Of a DNA stretch of 22,678 nucleotides, positions 1 through 9,001 are shown piece after piece. Below the pieces are notes generated by a model, which searched no databases, was not told where the DNA came from, and saw nothing but the letters and a program-made list of their open reading frames with translations. The stretch's first letter is position 1. Every line of letters begins with the position of its first letter. This DNA is from Chara braunii (lineage: Eukaryota; Streptophyta; Charophyceae; Charales; Characeae): positions 1,232,045 through 1,254,722 of the forward strand of contig BFEA01000131.1 of the NCBI GenBank assembly GCA_003427395.1, given 5' to 3'. Both the position numbers and the translations under genes were made by a program.

Positions 1-56
1 CCCTCCCTTCCCCCCCCGGTCACTCCAGCTTCCCTCTACGCTCCTCTCCTTCTCCA

Positions 57-640
57 TCCTTCTCACTTCAATGGCTGCCAGTCGCACGCCCCTTGCAGTC
101 TTCTTCCCATTGCTTCCGGTTCTCTTCTCAGGGTGTTTTCACACCAGAACTTTCCTGAATGTATCTGACAGCGATAACAGCCTGACCTTGACGCACCTGA
201 CCACAATCTGGCCAGCGATCGGTCTAAAAAGTCCCACTGTGGGTATGGCCTCAAATACTTCTCGCACAGGATGCTTGCAGAGCTGGCCCACACAGTCCAA
301 CCTCCTCGTTTGCTATCCACTTGCCGACATCGTAGTATGCTCTCAGGTAGTCCTCGCACAGGATGCTTCCAGAGCTCCTCCCACAATCCAACCTCCTCAG
401 TTCGTATCCATTTGCCGACTTCATTTTCCCACTCCGAATGATCCTGTCTTTTCGAAAATCCCCACTTCAATGGCGTCCAGCAGCACAGGATGCTTGCAGA
501 GCTCCTCCCTGCCACAGTGCAACGTCCTAACTTGATAGCAACTTTCCAACATCATTTTCCTATTCTGAACGATCCTGCCTTTTCGGGTATCCCCACTTAC
601 AACGGTGTCCAGCAACATGCGTTTCCCCGCCCACATCTCA
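57..640. repeat. Degenerate tandem repeat downstream of the EIL gene
   Basis: About five diverged units can be aligned by the core 'gcacaggatgcttgcagag' (near 263, 355 and 482, with weaker cores near 80 and 612) and by a leading 'cacttcaatgg' (65, 464; variant at 594). Spacing is irregular, about 90-130 bases. Both strands stay open for about 150 codons, but no family is recognised in either, so this is called repeat and not gene. Confidence 0.6.
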
Positions 641-1435
641 TATCCTTTGACGCCCGTTTTCCCCTCGCGCACTCTCCCCTCCAGGAGATTTGTCTAGGCT
701 TCCCCCTCCAGCTAAGCTTGCCTTACAAGCCTATACTGCAGAATTGCCATAAGACCTGTCGACTTTTCATTCTGCTTCTGCAATACCTTTCCGAGACGTG
801 TTTTTCTGCTCGTATTCTGCTCAATCGTCGCTGCTCATCCTTCCGAAATCCCGATAACAAGGGTGAGCACACACATGGTCAATCTCAGCATCCTCCTGAT
901 CTGTCCTTTGTCCAGGGTTGGACACCATGTCTTCCCCTCCCCGGCAAGGCCATTGTTGATGCTTGTTTTTTATTTGCCAACCCCTGAAATGGATGTGCCA
1001 CTTGCTCCCCCCAGCCTCCACCACCTAATGGTTGGCTAGGACCAAGGGCATTGCCATCTATTCACCATACCGTCATGATTGTTATGATCATGGAGTCCAA
1101 ATTGAACGATTGAGCTGATCTAATGCCGCTTGCTTCTTCGCACGCTCTATTTCACTCTTTACGTGCTTTGCCAGTCACTTGCTAGCTTTGTTTTGTCAAA
1201 AGGAAACAGGGATGCAGCATCGAGATTGTCATCACCCTCGAGGGGCCTTCCACATGCCGCTGGCCTGCATTCCATCCTGATTTGCCGGCAGCGCTGAGCT
1301 TCTGGACACTTGCGGAGAAGATCTGTCTGTCTATCTATTCACTGCATTCTCTCGTGTCCGAAAGGAACAAGAATGTCCTGACATGGTCCCACAGATGAAG
1401 GTCCTTGGAGAGTAGCGCGCAATGGAGGCAGTCTC
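641..1435. other. Downstream flank of the EIL gene, probably containing its 3' UTR
   Basis: No gene is recognisable. On the minus strand an AATAAA hexamer lies at 969-974, about 460 bases after the EIL stop, and could serve as a polyadenylation signal. The rest is anonymous. Confidence 0.4.
969..974 (-). promoter_or_regulatory. Candidate polyadenylation signal for the EIL transcript
   Basis: Plus-strand TTTATT reads AATAAA on the gene's strand. Position relative to the stop is plausible, but algal and plant genes use this hexamer loosely, so support is weak. Confidence 0.25.
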
Positions 1436-3934
1436 TCATGCCCCAAAATACCAGATAAGGTCCTCAAATGGGTCCCCAGGGGGCGGTCCTAGGGTAAGGG
1501 AGGGACTCTCGCCGTGTCTGATACTCAGCTGAAAGGCATGTCCACCATGGGGGCCATGCGGAATGTGGCCCCCATGACCCCCACGGTGCGGAGGACCGTG
1601 TCCACCATGTCCACTCCCGGAGGGCGCATTCGCAAACTCCGCCGGAATTCTACCACGCTGCCCATGCTCGTATCCCATAACCATGCCTGCATGCTTTCCG
1701 TGCATACCGTTCATTCCATTGGGATGATTGTTTCCATTCATCATCATCATTGTGTTCCTGCCGGGTCTTGGCACAAGCGAATCGCACTGAATATGATTGA
1801 CAACGGGTGTGGCTCCATCAGTCACCGGTATGAAACCTTGCGTGTACGATCTGGGTGCATCCTCCCCACCCTCTGAGGCTGCTGTTCCATCGACTGCCAT
1901 TCTCCTTGCGGCCATGGTATCATCATCGTGTGTCTGGTGCTGGGAACCATCGTCATGAACATGTACATGACCTGGCGATGTATTCATGCTCCCCATCCCG
2001 GGCTCCATCTCTGACTGGGACCCTGCTGCCCTGCTAGCACCTCCATGCATGGGAGCTGCTACGTTCGGCGGAACACCAGGGCTGCCTTGTGCGAGGCCTT
2101 CTCTATACAAGCCAGCGAACAAGTCATGCAGATGGCCTGGCCCTCCTTCCAGGCGGTTCCCGCCGCTCACCTGTCCCATCACATGATCATGAGGCGAATT
2201 CGGATTGCAAGCTTGCATACCAAGTGGGTGGCCTATGACAGGAATCTGGAGTCCAATTTGCATGTTTCCTTGAATGAATCCAGCAGTGGGATGAGGGTGA
2301 CCTTGAACATGGGAGTCCCCAGGCCCTTCCATGGATTGAGAGAAACTTGTTCCACCCATGGCAGGGACAGTGTGAATGACTGGGGCGACAGCAGAAGGCC
2401 TGACCCTGGGAAGTTGGGATGGGGTGAGCGATGCAGGTAAATTGCTTGGCGAAGCAGACAGCGGCCCACCAGGCCTGTAAGGACAGTTCTCCTGGTGCAG
2501 GTTGCGTAACTCACGAGCTGCAAAAGCATTTCTCCATTCGTGCCGTGGGCAGTTCTCGTAAGGACACATGAAGATCCGGTGCTCGGGAACAGAGTCTGCA
2601 CGCCGTTTCTTCGCATTCCCGGGAGTCGGAACGCCATCGCCATCAGCAATCCTGACGATATTCTCTGCACCACCAGCCTCGGGGGAATCCGGAGAGCTTC
2701 GGCTCCCAGTACTCTGGCTTTTTGCACTGCTCGGTGACTCGATCACCCTCGTCATGAGTCCACTACCCTTGCCTGCTCCTATTGCCCGCCCTGGTCCATA
2801 CACGTCACAGTCGTGAACTTCGTAATCACTGCTCTCGTCATTCCCAATAGATGTCTGACTCGACGTAGTTGCTTGATCGAATGGCTCTGCCACCTCAACG
2901 TCGTAGTCGCTCGACGGTTGTAGGGCAACCGCAGATTCTGTGCATCTGCTTGGATCCAAGGAGATGAGAGCGCCAACCTTCATTTCTGCACCATCATATA
3001 GAGCCCCAGCAGCACATGACATGTGGCCAAGGGCAGCATGTTCAGCGTCCCCTCGAGCTACTCGAGCCAGAGCTTCCTCTTGATTCAGGATGGCAAGCCA
3101 TGTGGCACTCTCCCTTGCAGTCATCTTATCTTGTAGACATTTTGACTGCCTCACGAGTTTCCGTATCTTTGAGATATCTGGCGACATGTGCTTAATTACT
3201 GCGGTGAGAACGCCGACTTTCCATGCCTTCTTAAGATCATGTGGCTTCTTGTAAGGGGGTGCTCCCTGGCCCTTAGGCAAACCCACCAATGGCCACCATT
3301 CCTCATTACCTGTAGGCCACCATGGAGGGGGTATGCCCTTCTCAAGGGGAAAACGGCGCTGCTTGGGGTCGCAATGCTGCATAAGAGCAGACAGAAGGGA
3401 GCCCAGAGTAGTGTCCTGAAGCTCTTGGAGTGTGCGTGGTGTAGGGGCAATGCACTCGACTCCCTCACTTTTGTTCAGGCAATGCTCAGCGGCATATTTG
3501 GCTGCAGCTAGTGGCCCGTTGCGGTCAAAGCGAACTTTGTCTTTCCACCACGCCCGCAGGTTATCTGAGCTTCCACCCACAGGCTTGCCCTTCTCCGGGA
3601 TGATCCCGTATACGAACCCTTGAGCTTTGCACACTTCCATCATCTTCAGCATGTACTTGAGTATCCCGTCATGCGCCCGCGACATCTTCTTCCGCCGCGC
3701 TTGCTCCTGCGACTGCTTTTGCCGCGGTTTGTCGCTCAATTCCTTTGCCTTTTGCAGTTCTTTGATCCGTCGCAGCTTCAGCCGGTCACGCCACATCCTC
3801 CTTTCCAGCTCATCGATATCAATATCCTCGTCACTGACATCTTCGTCATGCAACCCCCCGTCCCCCTCACCCATAATGTCTCCCATGTCCACATTCCCTC
3901 CTCTGCAGGCGAATTCATCTCCCCCGTCACCCAT
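1436..3934 (-). CDS. EIL: EIN3/EIL-family ethylene-response transcription factor, single exon
   Basis: Predicted nuclear DNA-binding protein of the ETHYLENE INSENSITIVE 3-like family, which in land plants is the terminal transcription factor of ethylene signalling. The frame is open for 832 codons to TGA at 1436-1438. The start is taken at the ATG at 3934: it is the first in-frame ATG after an in-frame TGA (4007-4009), and the frame opening further upstream at 3979 begins with GTG. Residues 36-293 match the family's DNA-binding region almost throughout: acidic stretch then [10 protein letters not shown] (41-50), the basic [13 protein letters not shown] run, [81 protein letters not shown] and [18 protein letters not shown]. 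Further on come a YDVE motif, a Cys/His motif at 457-487 and a His/Gly-rich tail. No frameshift or stop is seen. Land-plant members are shorter (around 600 residues from memory); the excess is low-complexity C-terminal sequence. Single-exon coding agrees with what I recall for land-plant genes. Family assignment is very secure; the symbol is generic. Confidence 0.96.
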   Translation of the reverse strand: MGDGGDEFACRGGNVDMGDIMGEGDGGLHDEDVSDEDIDIDELERRMWRDRLKLRRIKELQKAKELSDKPRQKQSQEQARRKKMSRAHDGILKYMLKMMEVCKAQGFVYGIIPEKGKPVGGSSDNLRAWWKDKVRFDRNGPLAAAKYAAEHCLNKSEGVECIAPTPRTLQELQDTTLGSLLSALMQHCDPKQRRFPLEKGIPPPWWPTGNEEWWPLVGLPKGQGAPPYKKPHDLKKAWKVGVLTAVIKHMSPDISKIRKLVRQSKCLQDKMTARESATWLAILNQEEALARVARGDAEHAALGHMSCAAGALYDGAEMKVGALISLDPSRCTESAVALQPSSDYDVEVAEPFDQATTSSQTSIGNDESSDYEVHDCDVYGPGRAIGAGKGSGLMTRVIESPSSAKSQSTGSRSSPDSPEAGGAENIVRIADGDGVPTPGNAKKRRADSVPEHRIFMCPYENCPRHEWRNAFAARELRNLHQENCPYRPGGPLSASPSNLPASLTPSQLPRVRPSAVAPVIHTVPAMGGTSFSQSMEGPGDSHVQGHPHPTAGFIQGNMQIGLQIPVIGHPLGMQACNPNSPHDHVMGQVSGGNRLEGGPGHLHDLFAGLYREGLAQGSPGVPPNVAAPMHGGASRAAGSQSEMEPGMGSMNTSPGHVHVHDDGSQHQTHDDDTMAARRMAVDGTAASEGGEDAPRSYTQGFIPVTDGATPVVNHIQCDSLVPRPGRNTMMMMNGNNHPNGMNGMHGKHAGMVMGYEHGQRGRIPAEFANAPSGSGHGGHGPPHRGGHGGHIPHGPHGGHAFQLSIRHGESPSLTLGPPPGDPFEDLIWYFGA
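2474..2566 (-). other. Cys/His motif of the EIN3-like protein (residues 457-487)
   Basis: The translation holds C457-x4-C462-x17-H480-x3-C484 followed by PYR. From memory, land-plant EIN3 carries a C...C...H...C-P-x-R segment with the same spacing at a comparable place. A zinc-binding role is inference only. Confidence 0.7.
3056..3829 (-). other. EIN3 DNA-binding domain (residues 36-293)
   Basis: This part of the EIL gene encodes the conserved amino-terminal half: an acidic segment, clustered basic residues ([25 protein letters not shown]) and a proline/tryptophan segment ([14 protein letters not shown]). The match to land-plant EIN3 is collinear with only scattered substitutions. Low-complexity sequence begins after about residue 293. 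Confidence 0.92.
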
Positions 3935-4510
3935 ACCCTTCACTTCAGATAAGAAATATACACTTACTCCTGTCGGCACTTCGCAAGGCTGTTCTTTCGA
4001 GACCCGTCAGCACATTCAACAGCCGGACAATTTTTGTTAGAGGAATCGATTCCTGCCCGTTCAATCAAGGGATACGTGGATCATACGCCAGATGTGCACA
4101 GAATATTGGTAACGCTCTCAATCAGCAGTACACACCCCTAAACCTCCATCCACACCACATTTCTGCTTCTTCAGACTTCTTCCAGATTGTCTAGAACTCA
4201 GCCGTGTGTCACAAGGAGGGAAGGAGCAGGCAATTTGTGTGCTGCAGTTGGTTGACGTGTCTCCTTTCTGCTGCCAAGAGCGGCAGTGTCAATCACATAG
4301 CAAGGAGCAGGATAGGTCGATAAGAATTTCAGCGATATGGAAGACGAGGCAAGGAGGAATATGCCAGGCCTCAAGCCTGTGGTCGGCCTTCCCGATCTGA
4401 TCGCGGTGGCGACAGTGTCAGCATCGGCCCACACTTTCACTGCTCATCAGCTTATTGAAATCAGCTTAGAAGAATTGCAACAGGATGGTTGATATGCTTT
4501 CCAGGTTCGA
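3935..4510. other. Upstream flank of the EIL gene (5' UTR and promoter expected)
   Basis: Lies directly upstream of the EIL start on its strand. It holds no recognisable gene. I could not place a TATA box, transcription start or a 5' UTR intron with confidence. Confidence 0.4.
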
Positions 4511-4514
4511 ACTA

Positions 4515-4740
4515 TCTTTACTTCCTAGTTCCCCGGTAAAGTCCCGATTACCTCCATTTCCCAAGTCCCAAGTATCGTCCTAGGTCCTAAAGTACCTCCG
4601 CTTCCCGGTCCCTAATTGTCTTTGTTTTCCTCAGGTCACAGCACTGTTTCGATTTCCGGAACTTCTTGGTTCTGAGCACATTCACTTCCCAGGTCCCCAG
4701 TGCCTTTGCCCCCAGGTCCCCATGTACCGTCGTTTGCTGA
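4515..4740. repeat. Degenerate minisatellite
   Basis: A loose motif of the form 'acctcc-ttcccaggtccc-agt' recurs roughly every 28-45 bases (for example near 4550, 4593, 4685 and 4708). Units are strongly diverged. No protein is recognised in any frame. Confidence 0.5.
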
Positions 4741-4794
4741 GACCCAAAATTCCTTTGGTTGCCAGATCTCAAAGACGTCAGAAAATCGCAGGCG

Positions 4795-5310
4795 AGTGCA
4801 AGTGTCAGATGCTTGAAAAATGTCGGAAGCAAAGCAACTGAACAGCGATCTTTCACGTAGACAGTTTTAAAACACGCTCACAAAAATGCCAAGTCAATCC
4901 TGAAGGCAGCACGCCCCCGAAACCAGCTCCAACCACAAGCACAACGTTAGCAAAAAATGCCGAGCCGCTGCTGAAGACGGCACTCTCACAAAACCTTCTA
5001 TAGTGACACAGGCAAAGTGTCAGGTACTTGAGAAATGTTGGAATATACAACTGGGCAGCGATCTTTCACATCGACAGCACAACTTCGAAACAAGTGTTTG
5101 CAAAGAAAAAAGCCGAGCCACCGTTGGAGACGGGACTACACCGAAACCTTCTCCGACTGCTGCAAGCAGAAGTGTTGGATCTTGAAAGATATAAGAAGCG
5201 ACTGGGCAGCTTTCACATAGACGGCGTAGTTGCAAAACAACCGTTCACAAAAAAAGCCAGGTCGTTGCTGAAGACGGCACTCCAGCGACACCTTTTCCAA
5301 CCTCCAAAAC
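4795..5310. repeat. Diverged tandem repeat, three units
   Basis: Units begin with 'aagtgtcagatgcttga', 'aagtgtcaggtacttga' and 'aagtgttggatcttga' at 4800, 5015 and 5170. Each continues with a 'cagcgatctttcac-tagacag' type block, an 'acaaaaa-gcc-ag' block and a 'ctgaagacggcactc' block. The first unit is longer (215 against 155 bases) because the last two blocks are duplicated inside it. A 118-codon plus frame runs through the units without family resemblance and is not called. Confidence 0.7.
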
Positions 5311-6250
5311 CTGCTTTGCGGCCCCTCGTGAGACCTAGATACATGGGCGCATCACCACCTCATCAGCACTCCGTTGATGTTTGATCATCGCCAATATACC
5401 CCCACCTCGAGCACGACTCTGTCATTCCAGTTGCAACTTCTTTCCCGCCATGATCACACAACCGCGTACCTGCCACTCCTGCATGCAATCACATTCCCCC
5501 CCCCCCAACAAAAGTGGTTGTGGTGAGTGGAAATGAAAACCAGACACAAACGGGCTACACTGCCAATATGTGAGGGGCAGGCCACATACACACATCTTTT
5601 GCTCAACCCCCCGCGCACCCCCGCCCCTCCCTCCCCTCCCCCCCGATCAGGGCCTACATGTTCTATCTCTGTGCATGAAAGCAGGAACCTGGTCGTTAAA
5701 CCACCAGCCAGTACATGGCCCCAGACAAGTTGAGAATGGCGATTGAGCCTGTTCTAAAATTTAGGAGGCACGTAACAGGGCCTCAGAAGGGAGGGTGGGA
5801 AAAAAAAAATTGTCCTGTGTCTTGGGATGGGACCAGGCCCTGTCCCGAGTCCCCGAACCTTTTGGAGAGGCTAATTCATGATTCTCCACATGTACTGGTG
5901 GTTTAAACTGGTTTGGTTAATGCAAGCCAGTACATGGCCCCAGAGAACAACGAGAGGCTCTCTCCGGAAATTACAAAGGCTTGGGGCAACCGGATCAAAA
6001 CGGCTGGAGGCGCTAGCCAAAGCAGAAACAAAAACACAGAGTCTCCCATGCATGCCCATACACACACACAAGAAAGGGGATCCCCGAAGTCTCCTCACAA
6101 CCAATCACAAGAGAGTCACCGAGTAGATCACATCTGGAGATTCAAAGAACACTGAAATAGCAAAATAGTAAAATACACAATATAAGAGTCTCGTCACATC
6201 AAAAATTGTCTCAGAACAATATAGCGCTGCTTTGAGGGACCGGCGCTTCT
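5311..6250. other. Anonymous intergenic sequence
   Basis: No gene is recognised. It holds a C-run (near 5497), purine- and pyrimidine-rich stretches, a short CA repeat near 6060, and a 20-bp direct repeat (5706-5725 and 5925-5944). The sequence just before the first copy also occurs inverted at 5888-5907. Confidence 0.5.
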
Positions 6251-6544
6251 TCCACCTCTACTGAGTAGCTTCGCTACTCTCCCCAGGACCCTGAAACCAC
6301 AATCGCCATACAACTAGGGCCTCCTGAGGCCCTGCGCCACCCAACAGATGAAGAAGAAGGCCAGCGCCACAGTGTCTGATGAAGATGAAGCCCCAGATGA
6401 TCTTCCTGAGGAAGATCAGCAGCTGCGCCACCCTTTCTGATGAAGAAGACGACCTCTGAGAACACCTGCTGCAGCTATGGCTGCAGCCCACCACTTTGAA
6501 GCTTCCAGCAGACCTCCAAATAGCCCTGGTCTCCTGACAGTCCC
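6251..6544. other. Left flank of the mitochondrial insert
   Basis: Contains a small GAGTAGC-ttc-GCTACTC hairpin (about 6262-6278) and a short acidic plus frame (6348-6440, 30 codons, ending at TGA). Neither resembles a known gene, so no coding call is made. Confidence 0.4.
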
Positions 6545-6576
6545 AACGTACTGCAGGAGGATAGACGAGTCCCCAG
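6545..6576 (+). repeat. 32-bp direct repeat, left copy, bordering the NUMT
   Basis: Identical over 32 bases to 7525-7556. The cox3 homology begins at the very next base (6577). Confidence 0.85.
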
Positions 6577-7050
6577 AAAGCCATGGAATCCAGTAGCTAA
6601 AAAGAATGTAGAGCCATATATCCCATCAGAAATGGTAAAAGGAGCTTCTACATATTCCATTCCTTGAAATGCAGTAAAAACTAAAGCTAGAAGAATAGTG
6701 GCTAATATGCCATAAAGGGCTTGTTGTTTTAAACCANCTAATATAGCATGATGAGCCCAAGTTACAGCAGCTCCAGATGAAAGTAGAATAAGAGTATTTA
6801 GAAAGGGGATTCCCCAAGGATCTAACACATCAATACCTTTTGGAGGCCAAATAGCTCCAATTTCTACGGTAGGCGCCAGACTTGAATGAAAGAAAGCCCA
6901 AAAAAAAGCTACAAAAAACATTACTTCTGACACAATGAACAAAANCATACCATAACGAAGTCCCACTTGAACCACTGATGTATGATATCCTTCGTAGGTG
7001 GATTCACGTATTACATCACGCCACCATACAAACATGGTATACAAAATCAT
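6577..7050 (-). pseudogene. cox3: cox3 fragment (cytochrome c oxidase subunit III), mitochondrial origin
   Basis: The translation matches the middle of plant-type COX3: [91 protein letters not shown] and [14 protein letters not shown]. These cover several membrane helices of this inner-membrane subunit of respiratory complex IV. Both ends are missing. It starts abruptly at the 7048 junction and stops after HGF at 6577, where the 32-bp repeat begins and the frame continues into unrelated sequence. Two codons hold N. Conserved residues read directly from the DNA, so no C-to-U editing needs to be assumed, which fits an alga or liverwort better than a seed plant. In nuclear context it is non-functional. 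Confidence 0.93.
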
Positions 7051-7524
7051 TCTCTTCGACCCTCAACAAAGCCAAATTCGACATGGAAACTCCCCGTCGA
7101 AGACTCAGCGGCGAGGCGATCGTAAGAGCTTCCGCTCTTCAAACGACAAAAACCGGCGACCGGCGAACCCTATGGAAGACTTCATCAGATCCAATGGATC
7201 CGGGTTTCAAAAGACTCTTCTATGTAAGATATGCTGATGATTTTGTTATTATCATAACAGCAGGATCCAGAGCANATGCTGTCGAGATCAAAAGGTTGGT
7301 GACTCAATTCTTATCTGAAGAGCTTAAACTGGAGCTTAATCAGCAGGTGCGAAGCACAAAAAGTCATAATGGGATATCTCTNCTAAGTACCCAAATTCAT
7401 GCCGTGAAATGGAAGGCACAAAATCAAGTCTCTTGGGTTAGGCGCGAAGCGCACGGAAAAGTATACCGAAGAAGGATACACCCGAGACTCATTCTCCGCC
7501 GAGCCCCTATCAAGGAGCTTGTAG
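7049..7524 (+). pseudogene. Group II intron reverse transcriptase/maturase fragment, mitochondrial origin
   Basis: The plus frame carries DPMDPGFKRLFYVRYADDFV, the catalytic YADD box of the reverse transcriptase domain of group II intron-encoded proteins, then EIKRLVTQFLSEELKLELNQ, typical of the following RT region. It ends in APIKELVER, which resembles the start of a later maturase segment. The RT amino half and most of domain X are missing. After LVER the frame leaves homology at the 32-bp repeat and stops near 7544. Such proteins help their host intron splice and move. Which mitochondrial intron this came from cannot be told, and it need not be a cox3 intron because the orientation is opposite to the adjacent cox3 piece. 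Confidence 0.88.
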
Positions 7525-7556
7525 AACGTACTGCAGGAGGATAGACGAGTCCCCAG
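7525..7556 (+). repeat. 32-bp direct repeat, right copy, bordering the NUMT
   Basis: Perfect copy of 6545-6576, 980 bases downstream. Maturase similarity ends at its left edge. Confidence 0.85.
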
Positions 7557-8051
7557 CTATGGCTGCCTCTCCAAGGACCGGGCTATGGTCGACGTCTCCC
7601 GCGTGCTCCCACGCGTAGCAGCAGTGAATAGTCTCTCGCCAGTAGCAACTCCAGCGCCAAAATGACTGAACTGCCAAAAGCCCCGAACAGATTACTACCA
7701 TCTATTAATAGCTCTACCTAGACCGGACTGACTGGACCAACCGGTACCGTTTCAGTTTCGGCCTCTAGGGCCTCTCCCTACCCGGCTATAGGCTATAGGA
7801 CCGTCTAGCAGCGTAGGCCTTAGGCCCTGTCTGTCCTAGGGGCAGCCCGGGCCTGATATTCGCAGTTAGGGAAGCTGTAGGGAATTTGGGTTAGTGCGGG
7901 CCTACAATTTCCAGAATTTGCAGATATGTCCCTCATGAATTTCCTCACAGTCAGATATCGCGGTTAGCCCTCAGCCAAACAAAATTACGAATCTGACGTA
8001 CCTATAGTACAGCCTCGACTCGACAGGCTACAGGTCAGCAGAACCAGCAAG
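7557..8051. other. Sequence between the NUMT and the Ty3/gypsy element
   Basis: No gene. The 3' LTR of the minus-strand retrotransposon would be expected here, but I see no match to the candidate 5' LTR at 12545-12983. The 3' LTR may be lost or too diverged to see. Confidence 0.35.
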
Positions 8052-8498
8052 TCATTGCAGACCTACCCTTCCAAGGAGCGAGCACCTCCGAGCTAAGGGC
8101 GTAGGCGTGCAGAGCGCCGAAGAGGTCTTAAGAAGTTCCTTGCGAGTGAACCAGCGGTCTTCAGTATGCGGTTGGTAGGAAAACTTCACAAGGTATTCTT
8201 TATCCGGGTCTGTGCCTATCTCATCCTCAATGGATTCCACCTCATATCCCTTGCCAGGGATCGGTGGTCCGAATTGAGGGGGCAGGTCAGGAAATGTGTC
8301 AGCGGAAATGAAGGGTAACAGTGTAGATGCATGGAAGACCAGATAGGTCTGTAGCTGCAGTGGGACGTCTACAACATATGATGGTCCGAATGGATCAGCG
8401 CCCACTGTACCTAAAACCTGCCAAGGACCCATATATCGGGGCAGCAGCTTAGGTGAGATGTCCTCCTCACGTGATAACTCAAAATTGAGCACCCAAAC
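8052..8498 (-). pseudogene. Integrase C-terminal module plus chromodomain
   Basis: The frame starts just after an in-frame TAG (8499-8501) that breaks the integrase. LLPRYMGPWQVLGTVGADPF followed by VFHASTLLPF is the conserved C-terminal module of Ty3/gypsy integrases. GYEVESIEDEI, then EYLVKFSYQPHTEDRWFTRK, has the pattern of a chromodomain, with aromatic residues at the usual methyl-lysine cage positions. In chromoviruses this domain is thought to guide integration to marked chromatin. The frame ends at 8052. Confidence 0.85.
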
Positions 8499-8834
8499 CT
8501 AGTCACCTGTGCGAATAGTAGATGGGCGACGGTGCCTATTAGCCTGCTGAATGAGTCTTTTAGGCTTCAAGCAGGTTGGCACGAGCACGCTCAATATCCA
8601 CACGATAACGTCTGTTGAATTCTGCGGTTCAAGGTGGGCAGGAGTAACCTTCTTTATTATATCATCGAGAGGCTGTCGTGGCTCACGACCCGAGTGTAAC
8701 CGATAGGGTGTGAAACCAATAGAGGAGTGGACAAAAGTGTTATACACTAGCTGTGCACGACCCAAATGCAGATCACCGTCCTGTTGATCTGGACTGATCA
8801 CAGGACGCAACAGTTGAAATAGAATCTGGTTCAT
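8499..8834 (-). pseudogene. Integrase core, C-terminal part (broken)
   Basis: The translation gives LFQLLRPVISPDQQ, then AQLVYNTFVHSSIGFTPYRL and GREPRQPLDD, the usual stretch after the catalytic glutamate of Ty3/gypsy integrases. Around 8560-8640 the expected RRYRVDIERARANL text is found in another frame, so there are at least two frameshifts. The segment ends with TAG at 8499-8501. Its right edge is the target duplication of the transposon that splits the gene. Confidence 0.82.
8827..8834 (+). repeat. 8-bp target duplication, left copy (TGGTTCAT)
   Basis: Same 8 bases at 10691-10698, directly outside the ends of the insert. In the integrase frame both copies encode the same residues following the catalytic Glu. 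Confidence 0.85.
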
Positions 8835-9001
8835 CTGTGTGTCCGATTTTGAATTCAACGTGGGTTCCGCATTGAAAAATTCAACGCACATTGAATTCGC
8901 GTTAAACTCCCTTTCAACCGCACGTTGGACGCGAATTAACAGGGTCCGCAATGATTTTTTTCCTGGGCTAAACATTATCTAATTGTGTTTTTTTTTTAGG
9001 A

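Larger units (their letters stand above)
6577..7524. mobile_element. Composite nuclear mitochondrial DNA insert (NUMT)
   Basis: A 948-bp block made of two mitochondrial pieces in opposite orientation: part of cox3 (minus) and part of a group II intron reverse transcriptase/maturase (plus), joined near 7048. The two outer ends of mitochondrial similarity coincide with the inner ends of a perfect 32-bp direct repeat, as in a target duplication made during repair of a staggered break. Four single N bases lie inside (6737, 6945, 7275, 7382). Confidence 0.8.

Noticed and set aside
71-535. A 154-codon plus frame and a 150-codon minus frame at the window start
   Set aside because: Both overlap a degenerate tandem repeat and neither resembles a known protein.
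57-640. CRISPR-like array
   Set aside because: Spacing is irregular and units are diverged, without conserved short repeats, and the context is eukaryotic. No CRISPR array was seen anywhere in the window.
1514-2440. Plus-strand open frames of 60-131 codons opposite the EIL gene
   Set aside because: They are antisense shadows of the EIL coding sequence and show no domain of their own.
3935-3979. Longer EIL start giving 847 residues
   Set aside because: That frame opens with GTG, not ATG. The ATG at 3934 follows an in-frame stop at 4007-4009 with no other in-frame ATG between.
5028-5384. 118-codon plus frame
   Set aside because: It runs through a diverged tandem repeat whose other units do not keep the frame.
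6348-6440. 30-codon acidic plus frame beginning MKKKASATVSDEDE
   Set aside because: Too short, with no homology, a stop close upstream and no conservation evidence.
6577-7524. Reading the block as a live mitochondrial locus in which the maturase sits in a cox3 intron
   Set aside because: The pieces are in opposite orientation, both are truncated, the block is only 948 bp and it is bounded by a direct repeat in clearly nuclear-type sequence.
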